DNA from: Craterostigma plantagineum
Taxonomy: Eukaryota; Streptophyta; Magnoliopsida; Lamiales; Linderniaceae
DNA: 64,000 nt
Direction of reading: 5' to 3'
Assembly: GCA_027422505.1 (NCBI GenBank)
Contig: JAPQWV010000367.1
Span: 553,001-617,000, forward strand
This document shows, one piece after another, positions 1-10,022 of this stretch (position 1 is its first letter; every line of letters begins with the position of its first letter). The notes beneath the pieces were generated by a model. That model had not been told where the DNA came from. It saw only the letters and a list, made by a program, of their open reading frames with translations, and searched no databases. Made by a program: the position numbers and the translations under genes.

Positions 1-257
1 CGATAATAGGCTAGGCAGATGATACAAGCTATGTATATACGGAGATAAATATTACAGTTTCGGCCGCAATATCAAGCCTTGACCGAAAATATACAACGAT
101 TCGTTTAAATAAGTGTAAACATAACTAAATCTCTGAAATAAGATCAAGCAACTCAAACCAAGAAAAGAGCAGATTGAAGCACACTTGCAACATCTAAGCC
201 TAATACAACAAACATGTACAGCAGCAGAGGGTAATAACATTAAGTCCATATTCTTCT
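1..257 (-). other. 3' flank of the CAMTA gene (probable 3' UTR)
   Basis: This stretch follows the CAMTA stop codon on the minus strand. It is AT-rich and has no supported coding frame. I read it as 3' UTR and downstream flank; the poly(A) site cannot be fixed from sequence alone. Confidence 0.5.
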
Positions 258-2579
258 CTAGCCCATACCTACATCATGGTGGAAAAACCCTTCAAACTCC
301 AACTGCAAACATCAGTTACAATAAGTTAGTTATAGAACCATTGAGGACTTAAAAACAGTTCATTCATAGTACTTCTCTTTTCTTATACCTTGGCTTGACT
401 GTGTTCTAACTTCATCCTTCTATACTCTTCTTGCGCTTTCCTCGACCGAAACATCGCCTGAACCCTAACGACGGACCGCTCGACGCGCTCCTCGGCTTGC
501 TTCCTACTAGCTCGGAAGAACTCCTCTTCTATTACGTCCCCCTCGTTCTTGGTAGGCCCGGCGAGCCCTTCGCGGGCCCCGTCCTCGGGCTGGACCTGTA
601 GCCCGCGGAACCCTTTCCTCTTTAGCCGCCAGCGCAGCACCGCCTTCTCGAGGACACCGACCGACCAACAAATCTTCTTGTACTGCTTCCTCATTTGATA
701 CCCTCTGAAAGCCGCCTTTTCAAGAAATACATACACACATATACGTTACATCATTTTGCAAAAAACAATGATCAGTTTTTTTCTTCAATCCTATAGTTTA
801 GTAGGGGGTGACATTATAGGGACATTACATGTCAAAAACCCTAGATTTTGTCTAAAGATTGCTTAATTTTGAAATTTCTTATCCATATAACGACACCTCC
901 CCTAAATTCGTCGGAACTCTAGATTATGCGTCGTAACTCTGAAATCCGGGGCAATCTGGGTTCCGGCGTATAATGTGTCTAAATTGCTTAATTTTAAAAA
1001 GTATTGTCCGTGTAAAGCCACACCCTAAATTCGCTGTCCCTATACCGTCGCCCCCTAAATTCACCGGAACTCGGCAAAATTTTCTAGGATGCGGCGTATA
1101 ATGTCCCTCTCCCTAAATAGCTAAATTTTAAAATTTACCGTCCGTAAAATGTCACCCCCGTCGTCCTCATAATGCCACCCCCAAATACAGGACGAAAAAG
1201 AATAACCAAGCCAAGGAAAAAAAAAAAAAGATCTAACTTACCTGAATCTTGATAGCCTTACGACGCATGTTAACGAAATCCCTGCGCATCTTCCAAGTAC
1301 GGAACCCATACTGTATCCTTGCGGCGGCCGCGCCCTTCTTCCTCGTCTCGTAGTTCCTAAAAGCGTGCTGAATCTTCATCGCAGCGACTATGCACCTCGC
1401 CTCTTCCTCGGGACTAGCATCTTCGACCGCTTTCCTTCGCACTCTGAGCGAATGCTCCCTAAACGCCGTGTGTATCCTCGCAGCCGCGTCGGCCGCCGTT
1501 CGATAAGCCGTAAGAGCGTCCCTTAAGTACATCTCTTCCTCGGCGAAGTCGCCCGAATTCGCTACTTCGCTCGTATTCGTCTGCAATGGCGCTCTGACGT
1601 TTCCGGCCAAAGTCATTTCTTTCAGGTGGGCGACTAACGCCTTTTCAGCTAAATAAGCCGATAAGCCTTCGTAGCCACCCAAGGAAGCTAAGTCTGCCGC
1701 GTTGTAACCGATCGGATTGTCTGAATTTGGATCCGTTACTAAGTTCGGCTTCGCCCCTGCGGATAAAAGCGCTGCGACCATTTTCTCCCTTTTAACAACA
1801 AGGGCAACCGTTCAGGCGAAGAATCGAACGAAGTTATAGTCAATATTCGCGATTTTACTTACTTTCCGTGATATGCAGCGAAGTGAAGGGCCGTCCATCC
1901 AAACTTGTCTCTATAATCCAACGATAAGCCCGAGCAAGAAAATGGATGGACTGCCCAAGCGTAGCCGAGGATGGCGCACAGATGGATTACGCCTTGACCT
2001 TTTTCGTCGCGCTCGGACACTTTTGCCCCTAACAGAACTTTCTCGAGCAGCCATTCTCTCAGCCCGTTCTGAAGGATGACTTCGAACAAGGCGTCTTTCG
2101 CCTGGGAAAAGGGCGGTTTGGAATCTTCTTCGATCATTTTCGTCAGGTATAGCCATCCTTGGGATATGCGCGCGGTTTTCTGCGCAAAGGATTTGGCTTC
2201 TCTGAGGATAATTGGGGACGTTTTGCTCGAAAAAATATCGAGGCTATTCGTCGTCGAAGAAAGTAGCAGGCGGGCCAGCCTCGTCTTCAGTTGGTATTCT
2301 TCCCAACTAGACGAAGGCGCGTCGGCGGGCCCCACCAATGGGGCTCGAAACTCGAAGGTCAACACTTGGCTTATGGGCGTTTTTCCGTCGAACGTAAGGT
2401 AGATGCTGACTATCCCGGGATTTTGGGGCGGGATTATGGCGCGAAATACTCCGGCCCGAACGACTTGTGGTTCGAGAACGTAATCTCCACATGCGAGGAA
2501 TATCTTGGTCTCGGCGGAAGGTAGATGCGCGTCGTTGCAGAACGACCCGACTATTAAAATCTACGCATGTCATTCAGGG

Positions 2580-2618
<39 letters not shown>

Positions 2619-4467
2619 ACCTTTCAGACAAGGAAGATGGTGGGTACAGAGGTAGTAGAAAGAACAGAGAGAGACGAAAAAGAAGTTAAAAAAAACCTTA
2701 GTTTCTTCGCTCGAAAGGGCACGTGAAGGAGAGATGTCTGCGATGTCGAACATTTGCCCCATCGAAGGCGACTGCTGATGAACGGTTAAACCCGAGGATT
2801 CGAGGGGAGAAATACCGATCATATGAGTCATCCACCGACCGAAACTATCCTGACTTTGTAATGAACTAGCTTTGCCTGAAGGTAAAGATCCATTGAGAAG
2901 AGTGTAAGAAAATCAAAACGGCTAAACAATTGATGATGTCCTGAAATACTTGTCGATGTAAAGAGTTATTCATAACCTCCTTCTTGGACGCTAATCTTAT
3001 TGGGATCATCGTCTGCAACTAAAAGTTCGTCCCAGTCGAGCGTGTTTATCTCATGCATTCTCTGTTCGTGATCTTTTAATGTCATAGGGTCATCACTTTC
3101 TGGAATCATATGAATCAGCAAAGAGAAGAATATAAGCCGTAGCTAGTTCTTCGAAGAAATGTCTCCTTTAACGGAAAAGAAGATAAACTGTAAATCACCC
3201 AATAGAGGATTTCCATCTCCATAATAGAGTCGATCGGCAGAATCAGACTCTTCAGACAAAGGCCAAGAAGCAGACGGGTCAGAAACGGTTGGACTCGAAT
3301 GGGCTGGCGAGCCCTGAAAGATACGAAAAAAAAAGCCAAACTTCGACAAACGCTAAGAAAAAATGTCGCTAAAGAACGATTTATATGAAAAAGACGAAAA
3401 CCTCTTGAGTCTCACGGTAATGAACAAGAACAATATGTTCCAAAGACCTGCAAGAAAGAGTGGGAAACGAAGAGTGCCAATCAGCAGCTCTATGACTATA
3501 AGAAAGAAAGAGAGAGTGGTCGATTAACGATTTATCTTGTGATTTTCATACTTATCGAGCAGCCAATAACATCTGCGTACGAATGTTGGATTGTCTTCGC
3601 CGTGTGCGTAGTATACGTGTATTCTTTCCTCGGTGCCAACCTAAGCACACCACGTCATTGCAAAAGGGTACACGAATCTGTTTTTGTAGTAATAACTTAC
3701 TTTCAAGTGCTCGTGAGCTTCTTTAACTGTTTTCCCGTCCTTCTTCTTCTTCCAATTATGCCCATCTTTGCGAAAGTTTCGAAGCTTTTTACGGTCAAAC
3801 AGAACCATCGTGCCACCTATTCCATGGCAGCCACTCTTTTAAGTTACTAAGCACGTGAACTTAAAAAGTCGAAAACGAAATAAACGAACACATTACTATT
3901 CGGCAAATTCACGGGTTTGACGTGGATGGTGAAATAAGTTTTGTTAGAGAGTACGGCGTGGATTTCGTTAGGCCTTAGCCATCTCGACTTGGCTTCTTCC
4001 ATCATGTTCTCCACATCTAAATCTGTTGATGAAATTTAAAGCAGAAAATGGAAACAGAAAGAAATCTTCAGCTCAATTTCAAGAATCACAAAACAATTAC
4101 GAATCTATCAACCAGAGAAACCTAAGACAAAGATGACACAGCAATTCCCTTCACTATCAGTTAGTTTACCACAGATAAAGCTAAGAACCTTTCAAATATC
4201 TCCCAATTTGTGGAGAAAATAGCACTTGCCATAGCTCAACTACAAGAGATATAACAACAACAAAGGAAAGAACCCAACAATTCCATTGATCTCCAAGAAA
4301 GGTACACCCAAAACAAAATCGAGAAAAAGGCTGGAACCTTTAGCATATTACACAACTATGCACAAGCTCGTAGGCGAAGGCATAAATGAGCCGTACGTAC
4401 CTTTGAGGGTTCCAAAGCCATGAATCTCATACCCTTTGAGACGACCATGTAAGCTATTCTCCTCCAT
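258..4467 (-). CDS. CAMTA: Calmodulin-binding transcription activator (CAMTA5/6-like), 12 coding exons
   Basis: A nuclear Ca2+/calmodulin-responsive transcription factor. Exons, in transcription order: 4467-4401, 4022-3897, 3816-3701, 3640-3552, 3447-3402, 3313-3199, 3099-2977, 2875-2697, 2560-1863, 1788-1242, 715-389, 302-258. All junctions are GT-AG and phases match, giving 2478 nt or 825 aa. Domain order is the family's: CG-1 DNA-binding domain (about residues 23-150, with RWLRPNEIHAVL and FRKDGHNWKKKKDGKTVKEAH), the INTLDWDELL segment, a TIG/IPT domain (about 288-375), ankyrin repeats (about 455-570, HLCAILGYAWAV and GWTALHFAAYHGK), then IQ motifs and the calmodulin-binding helix (about 655-790; KIQHAFRNY, RIQYGFRTW, KIQAAFRGY). 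The start MEENSLHGRLKGYEIHGF resembles the short CAMTA5/6 group, and the length also fits that group better than the roughly 1000-aa CAMTA1-4. No lesion seen. The exact orthologue is inferred. Confidence 0.93.
716..1241. repeat. Degenerate repeat filling a CAMTA intron
   Basis: The intron between coding exons 10 and 11 holds several diverged copies of a block containing CCTAAATTCG, GGAACTC and GGCGTATAATGT, each followed by a CTAAATTTTAAAA-type stretch. I see no coding potential or clear terminal repeats. It is probably an old repeat-derived insertion. Confidence 0.4.
2580..2614. repeat. Homopolymer A tract in a CAMTA intron
   Basis: About 35 consecutive A on the plus strand. On the gene strand this is a poly-T tract about 20 nt upstream of the 3' splice site of coding exon 9. 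It lengthens the polypyrimidine tract and its length is liable to sequencing error. Confidence 0.9.
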
Positions 4468-5064
4468 CAGTAGACTAGCTAGAGAAAATCGAAAACAGAA
4501 AGATCAAATTTTTATCTGGGACCAAAGGTAATAAAACCTACAAGTGATGGGATGGACGAGAAAAAGTTGGCATTGGCTTTGAAAGCAATGGGTGAAATTG
4601 ACGGATTGATGTCATGAGCTTCGTCCTTGTTCATAACTGCATTAATTATATTTTATGAATAGTAATGGTTTTTACTCGTACGAACTTCACTTCACTTCAC
4701 TTAACAGTGCAGCTCGAGATTTTCTCCGAAGAAAGAAAATAAGAATTTTTGGTTGAATCGTTTTTCTATGCGAGCAAAACAGTGTGAAACTGGGTTTTGA
4801 CGATTCAACTTCAAAAAAGGAGAGGAGCAGAGCACTTGTCGCCTGTCGTGACTTTACTTACATGCATTATTACGACATTAAACACTCCAATTATAATAAT
4901 GACTCTAGCCATTACTTACAAAAGACAGGTCAGAAAGATACCAAGAAAGACATATGTGATATGATATGCTTACCACCATATTATATTTTTATATTAGTAA
5001 GTTGGAATTGCTTTTGCAACTTTTGATCTGTCGGAGTATCGTCTGGCAATGGACCCTGAAGCCG
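4468..5064. other. Intergenic region upstream of CAMTA
   Basis: This should hold the CAMTA 5' UTR and promoter. No supported coding frame, RNA gene or clear element is seen; the small open frame at 4784-5026 is AT-rich and resembles nothing I recognise. Confidence 0.5.
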
Positions 5065-5072
5065 ATGCTCAT

Positions 5073-5885
5073 TGTGGGTGTGCAATGATTTTAGAAAACC
5101 GCCCGAACCGCTCGCACCGCACCGTATACCGCCAAAATCGCGGTTTAATTTAATTTACAAAATCGTACCGTAATAATGGTGCGGTGTGAATTTTTCGTAC
5201 AAACCGCACCACACCGAACCGCACTTTAGTTTCTATATTTTTTACTAACTATATCTAATTTTCGTTATGGTAATCGTACATTAGTGATATTTGAAATTTA
5301 TTTTTTAGTTTAATTATTTTCTTTATAAGTCTTTTAATTATATGCTAATTGTTGATCATATGAAAGTTACATAATTACTAACATACTTAATTTTAATTAT
5401 GTTAAACATGTTTCTATAAGAATAAACGGCCGAACTCGAACATTTAATTAGTTTTTTTGACCTACTATTTTATATTTGAGCTTCCAATCGGACCACAAAG
5501 CAAAACTAATATATTAAAAAAAATTAGCCCCTAATATAAAATAAGATAACGATACTAATTTTTTTGGAGAATTGTGACGCTACGATATATGAAGCAAATA
5601 CATCGACTTGCGCCTTGTTTCTTAGGCAAGGCGATGTCTCATCACATTTTGCGCCTAACGTTCTTAAAAACTATTTTTTTCATTCGATAAAATATATGTA
5701 TTTTCTTTGTTCGGTTAAAACCGCAAAACCGCACCGCAACAGCACCAAACCGCTCGAAACCGCGTGTGGTTTTATTATTCAAAACCGTTGTTTTAAAATT
5801 GTTTTTCAAAAAACCGCATATAGTGGTTTGCTGCACAATTGGCTGAAAACCGCCGTGAACCGCCAAACGCCCAACGCACACCCTA
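5073..5885. mobile_element. Non-autonomous hAT element with AACCGC subterminal repeats
   Basis: The termini are inverted: the left end reads TGTGGGTGTGC and the right end, reverse-complemented, TAGGGTGTGC. The flanks are 8 bp long and match at 7 of 8 positions (ATGCTCAT at 5065-5072, ATGCTGAT at 5886-5893), the target-site size of hAT elements. Both ends carry clusters of AACCGC/GCGGTT motifs over about 150 bp, while the 450-bp middle is AT-rich and non-coding. No transposase is present, so it would need a helper. The superfamily call rests on TSD length and terminus. Confidence 0.72.
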
Positions 5886-6110
5886 ATGCTGATCTTTTTT
5901 AGCATCTTCTAATTAACGATAATTTAAAATATTACTGATGAATAAAATCGTTTCGTGATAGAGTCAAACGTGGAATTTATTTCAACATAAATGTAGATTG
6001 ATGATGATTTGATGTTTCATAGGGTCCCAACTTTTTTGACCTCGTTAATAAATAAAAAATAAATCAAGATAAATGTGATAATGGGCTTCTTTGCAGATGG
6101 ATTCAGCTTA

Positions 6111-7894
6111 GACAATCTCCAACAGTGCTGCAAAACGCAAACGCAAACGCAAATATGCAGTAAAACTGCTCCAACAGTACTGCAAACGCAAACGCAAAAT
6201 GCTTTTTTTTGCATTCTCTCTCTTGTTTCGAACGCAAATTTGCGTCTGAACGCAAAAATGCGTTTGATGTTTTAAAATTGCAAATAAGCCCTTTACTTGT
6301 ATTGAATTATTAAATCAAACATATAAAAACTATTTAATAAATAAAATATATTAAAGTGTATACTACGATTATATTGATATCATACATAATTATTTTAACC
6401 TTTTTATTTTAGTAATAATTTTTTATATCTTATTATTAATTTTTATATTTTATTTATATGTAATATAATTAAATATTTAATATTTTACAAAATATCACAA
6501 TAGAAACATCAAAATTACCACTTGAAATAACACAACTACTGAAATAAAAATACATCATAAACTATAAAAATAACACACAACTACGTAAATGAAAACACAT
6601 CACTACAGGTAGACTTGGACTATCTCCAATACAAAAAATAACTGATGTCTTTCGTATGTTGGCATATGGTGTTGCAGCAGACGCTACGGATGAGTATGTC
6701 AAAATTGGGGAGTCTACTGCACACGAAAGTATGAAAAGGTTTTGTCGAGCGGTAATAGAGGTATTTAGCGAGCGCTATCTGAGAAAGCCTAATTCTAATG
6801 ATATTTCTAGACTACTCTATATTTGTCAGAAACGCTGTTTTCCAGGAATGTTAGGGAGTTTGGATTGTATGCATTGGAGGTGGAAAAATTGTCCTACGGG
6901 TTGGGCCGGGCAATATACAGGTCGTAGTGGCAAGCCTACAATTATTCTTGAAGCCGTAGCTGATTATGATCTCTGGATATGGCATGCTTACTTTGGTTTG
7001 CCAGGCTCCAACAACGATATTAACGTATTAGAGTCATCTCATCTTTACTCGGATCTAACTCAAGGAATTGCACCTCCAGCTCACTATGTAATTCAAGGAA
7101 AAGAATTCAACATGGTTATTATTTGGCTGATAGCATATATCCGAAGTGGTCTATGCTCGTGTAAACTATTCATAATCCACGCGGTCCGAAAAACAATTAT
7201 TTTGCAATGAAACAAGAAGCATGCAGAAAAGACGTTGAACGTGCATTCGGAGTTCTTCAATCACGTTTTGGAATTGTAGCAGGGCCGGTACGTTATTGGA
7301 AAAAAAGAAGTATTACATGATATAATAAGGACGTGCATAATTTTGCATAACATGATTGTCGAGGACGAACGTGATTTAAATGCACCAATTGAAATTGAGA
7401 TGGAAACGCCACCGCCGGATGTCGAATTGGCGACAGCTGAAAATGCTCAATTTCAAGAGTTCATATCTCGGTACAAAAAAATTAGAAATAAAGATGATCA
7501 CATTGCACTTAGAAATGTGCTAATTGATCATTTATGGGAGGAATATACTAATTCCGAGACTTAATAATTATCTATCTTTTATTTGTACGACATTTATCTC
7601 AATGTATTTCAATTGTTATGTTGTGTAATTTCAGTATTTTTAATAAATATTTTGTTCTATGTTTTTAATATATTTTTATCTAAATCAAAATTAAAAGAAT
7701 ATTGTGGTTAATTTCTAAAGTAGTAAAATATAGGGGTGATATTGATAAGTTATAAAAGTTGGTAGGAAAGAGAATATTATAGGAATATTCTTTTGCGTTT
7801 GCGTTTGCAGTTGACTGTTGGAGAACAGTTACTGCAAAATATGGTTGTTACTACAAAATGCGTTTGCGTTTGCGTTTGACTGTTGGAGATGGTC
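6111..7894 (+). mobile_element. PIF/Harbinger element, decayed
   Basis: The 14-15-bp termini match in inverted orientation (GACAATCTCCAACAG left, GACCATCTCCAACAG from the right). The flanking direct repeat is TTA (6108-6110 and 7895-7897), the usual 3-bp target of PIF/Harbinger. Just inside both ends are CGCAAA/TTTGCG repeats in opposite orientation. The interior holds a broken transposase and no companion Myb-like gene, so the copy is defective. Confidence 0.88.
6602..7564 (+). pseudogene. PIF/Harbinger transposase remnant (DDE_Tnp_4 type)
   Basis: The readable protein starts without its N-terminal third, at TGRLGLSPIQKITDVFRMLA, a conserved stretch of plant HARBI1-like nucleases. It continues through GSLDCMHW (first Asp) and GSNNDINVL (second Asp). 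A one-nucleotide frame change follows near 7110, then a stop around 7159. The third acidic residue is in the shifted frame (DVERAFGVLQSRF). A last open block at 7343-7564 carries the family's HNMIVEDERD segment. Missing N-terminus, frameshift and stops make it non-functional. Confidence 0.85.
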
Positions 7895-7897
7895 TTA

Positions 7898-8544
7898 TAA
7901 CGATGTATAGCCATATTTTAATTTAACAAACCAAAATATATTTCAGTACGTATATATGAATCATTCCCTGATAGGAGGAGATTTGTGAGATGACAGTTAG
8001 GTGTCGATCGACCTCTAATTGCATCACATGTTCAGTTTGAACGTTATAGGGATACGATGTTAACATTCACTTCCCATATGAAGTCCTCTTAATACACTAA
8101 TATAAATGAAATTTAATTATATAACATAACACCAAGTGAAGGTCTTTTAAAAAAGAAGTCAAATCCAAGGTATTAGGAGCCAGTTTGGTTGAGGGTATGA
8201 GGAGTTTAGACTGATTAACATTAGCTAAAAATTATATGGTTGGGGGTTTATTTAATGCTGGGGTTTAGTTAATACTCTCATAAGGTCTATGTAGAGGCCT
8301 ATTATAAATTTATTTTAGTAAGCCCAGTATAGTCCTTTCACATAGTTTAGTTATATAGGGCTTAGCGGGCTTCTGAATTAATTACGGGCCGATAAAGATA
8401 AACCAAACAATATTATCCGTTATTATTTATATTGTATAGCTTAATATTGGGTAGAAAACGGGCCATTAATGTATCAATTATGATGTACTCCATCAATATA
8501 GTTATTTACTGTTTCATATTTTTTGTGGAAATAAATCAACTATC
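7898..8544. other. AT-rich intergenic stretch
   Basis: No gene recognised. A segment from about 8180 (CCAGTTTGGTTGAGGGTATG) to about 8410 (AAACCAAAC) looks like an eroded MITE, but I could not find matching ends or target duplications. Confidence 0.4.
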
Positions 8545-8552
8545 TAAATTAT

Positions 8553-8931
8553 AGGGTCAATTCGAAATCAGGCCCTATTAAGGGTTTGATTTCGAATTCA
8601 GGCCCTATTTGAGAATTTTTTAGGTTAAATGCCCTATTTTATGTCGTGTAAAAAAGTGGTATGATAGATATATGAACTGGTATAGAATGATCGTTTTGTG
8701 TTACAAACATTCAACATGCTGGTATGTCAGAGCAATAAAGTGGTACTGCATAAAATAAACTGATATCAGATGATTATAAACTGGTACCGGATTATTATTT
8801 TGTGGTATAACTGGTATGTAAGAGCAATAAAGTGGTACTGCATAAAAAGGGTCCTTAGAACTAATTTTTTTCCCAAGAGGGTCTTGAATCCTAAATGATA
8901 CTTATGTAGGGGCCTGAAATGAAAATGCCCT
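8553..8931. mobile_element. 379-bp repeat element, small relative of the element at 33.7-37.7 kb
   Basis: Left end AGGGTCAATTCG and right end (reversed) AGGGCATTTTCATTTC are followed on both sides by CAGGCCC blocks. The flanks are TAAATTAT and TAAATTCT, an 8-bp duplication with one mismatch. The interior has scattered GTGGTAT/GTGGTAC motifs and no ORF. Termini, CAGGCCC blocks and GTGGTAT motifs are shared with the 4-kb element at 33692-37746. The superfamily is unknown; the 8-bp TSD suggests hAT. Confidence 0.62.
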
Positions 8932-9295
8932 TAAATTCTATTAGGTCGTGCAAGATCGTACTGTGTGGGTTAAGGCAAGGCTTCCTTTCGACGTTGATAT
9001 CTCAACAGCCTTAACTACAGTCAAACCTAAGTAGTTTAGTAATCTCCAACCTACCTCTTATTTATTAGTAATAACAAATACACAGTACATGCGCACACAC
9101 ATATATATGTAGTTATATTACCTCTGAGGTTTCCATTGTTTCTTTCTACCTTCATTTGATTCTCCAGCTCCATTCCAATGTAATGGGATTTTATTCTTGA
9201 TTATAATTTGATCTTTCTCGTAACTCTATCAAAGGCATTCGAGCAGTTAAACATAGTATTTTATAGTTTCATCAATCTTGAAGATTTTAGCAGCC

Positions 9296-9346
9296 ATGGA
9301 GGGTCACGAAGGAAGAAGCAACGAGGACTACAGTGCTTCAACTGAG
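9296..9346 (+). CDS. Putative first exon of an unidentified host gene, copy 1
   Basis: An ATG opens 17 codons (MEGHEGRSNEDYSASTE) followed by a GTAATC splice donor. About 40 bp further on the sequence is interrupted by element A. I do not recognise the product; the first residues faintly recall plant HSF-binding proteins (M-D/E-G-H-D/E), but no coiled-coil exon follows, so I give no function. It is cut from the rest of its gene by about 18.4 kb. Confidence 0.35.
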
Positions 9347-9388
9347 GTAATCTTTATTATATTTGTTATTTTATTTCTCCCAAGTATT

Positions 9389-9969
9389 TGTTGGGATCCC
9401 TCCTTAATTGGAGAGGTTCTAGAAAATTGCAGAGAATCCTATAAAAGTCTAGAACTCTCTAGAATCTTGTGGAATAGTATGGAATCCTCTAGAATATTTT
9501 GGAGATGTGTGGAACCTTCCGGAATCTTATGGAAGAGTATGGAAGCACATGGAAGGGAATGGAGAGGTGTAGAGATTCCTTGGAGTTCTCTAGAATATGT
9601 AGAGTATTCTAGAAGAATACTCTCCACCATTCATTATGGAGGTGGAGTAGTATAAATAGGAGTAGAGGCCTCCATTCCTAACCATCCTAGCAAAAAGAGA
9701 GAATCCACTTCATAGAGTGAGAAAGCTAGAGAGTTAGAGAGCCTCTTTGAGAGAGAAGAGAGATAGCTTGGGAAGTTTCGATCCTTAAGCTTGAGTGAGC
9801 CACTATTGAGTGACACAATTTTGTAATATTCTCGTAAATCCTACTATTCCTTTGTATAGTGGAAGAATCTCCATATTGGAGAATTAAATCGTGTGCTCCC
9901 ATTACTACCTTAATTCCTAAGTGCCTATCTTAACTTCACGAAGCGGGAACGTCAGGAGGTTTCCTAACA
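9389..9969 (+). repeat. Element A 5' LTR, unit 1
   Basis: It starts TGTTGGGATCC and ends CCTAACA; all other complete A LTRs end CCCAACA. It is rich in TCTAGAA modules and has a TATAAATAG box at 9651. It differs from the unit 2 and 3 5' LTRs at about five positions, at four of which those copies match the 3' LTRs instead. Confidence 0.93.
9512..9659 (+). promoter_or_regulatory. LTR promoter of element A: heat-shock element plus TATA box
   Basis: GAACCTTCCGGAA at 9512-9524 is three alternating nGAAn/nTTCn modules, the canonical plant heat-shock element. TATAAATAG follows at 9651-9659, about 130 bp downstream. The same HSE is present in every A LTR (for example 15013-15025). Copies other than this one also have GAATATTCTGGAG nearby, giving a second two-and-a-half-module site. 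HSF control is inferred by analogy with heat-activated copia elements such as ONSEN. Confidence 0.6.
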
Positions 9970-9970
9970 G

Positions 9971-9982
9971 TGGTATCAGAGC
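9971..9982 (+). other. Primer-binding site of element A (initiator Met tRNA type)
   Basis: TGGTATCAGAGC lies 1 nt after the 5' LTR. It matches the 3' end of plant initiator methionine tRNA, the usual copia primer. The same site follows the LTR in units 2 and 3. Confidence 0.9.
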
Positions 9983-10022
9983 CAGGTTAATCTGAGGTCA
10001 TTATTAGCTCGTGCAGTTCAAG

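Noticed and set aside
9296..9346. First exon of a heat-shock-factor binding protein
   Set aside because: The opening residues are similar, but no FVQNLLQQMQ-type exon follows within the window after element A, so the name is unsupported.
9278..9655. 125-codon frame running from the host exon into the LTR
   Set aside because: It starts at a non-ATG codon and reads through the splice donor and LTR. Only the first 17 codons from the ATG look like an exon.
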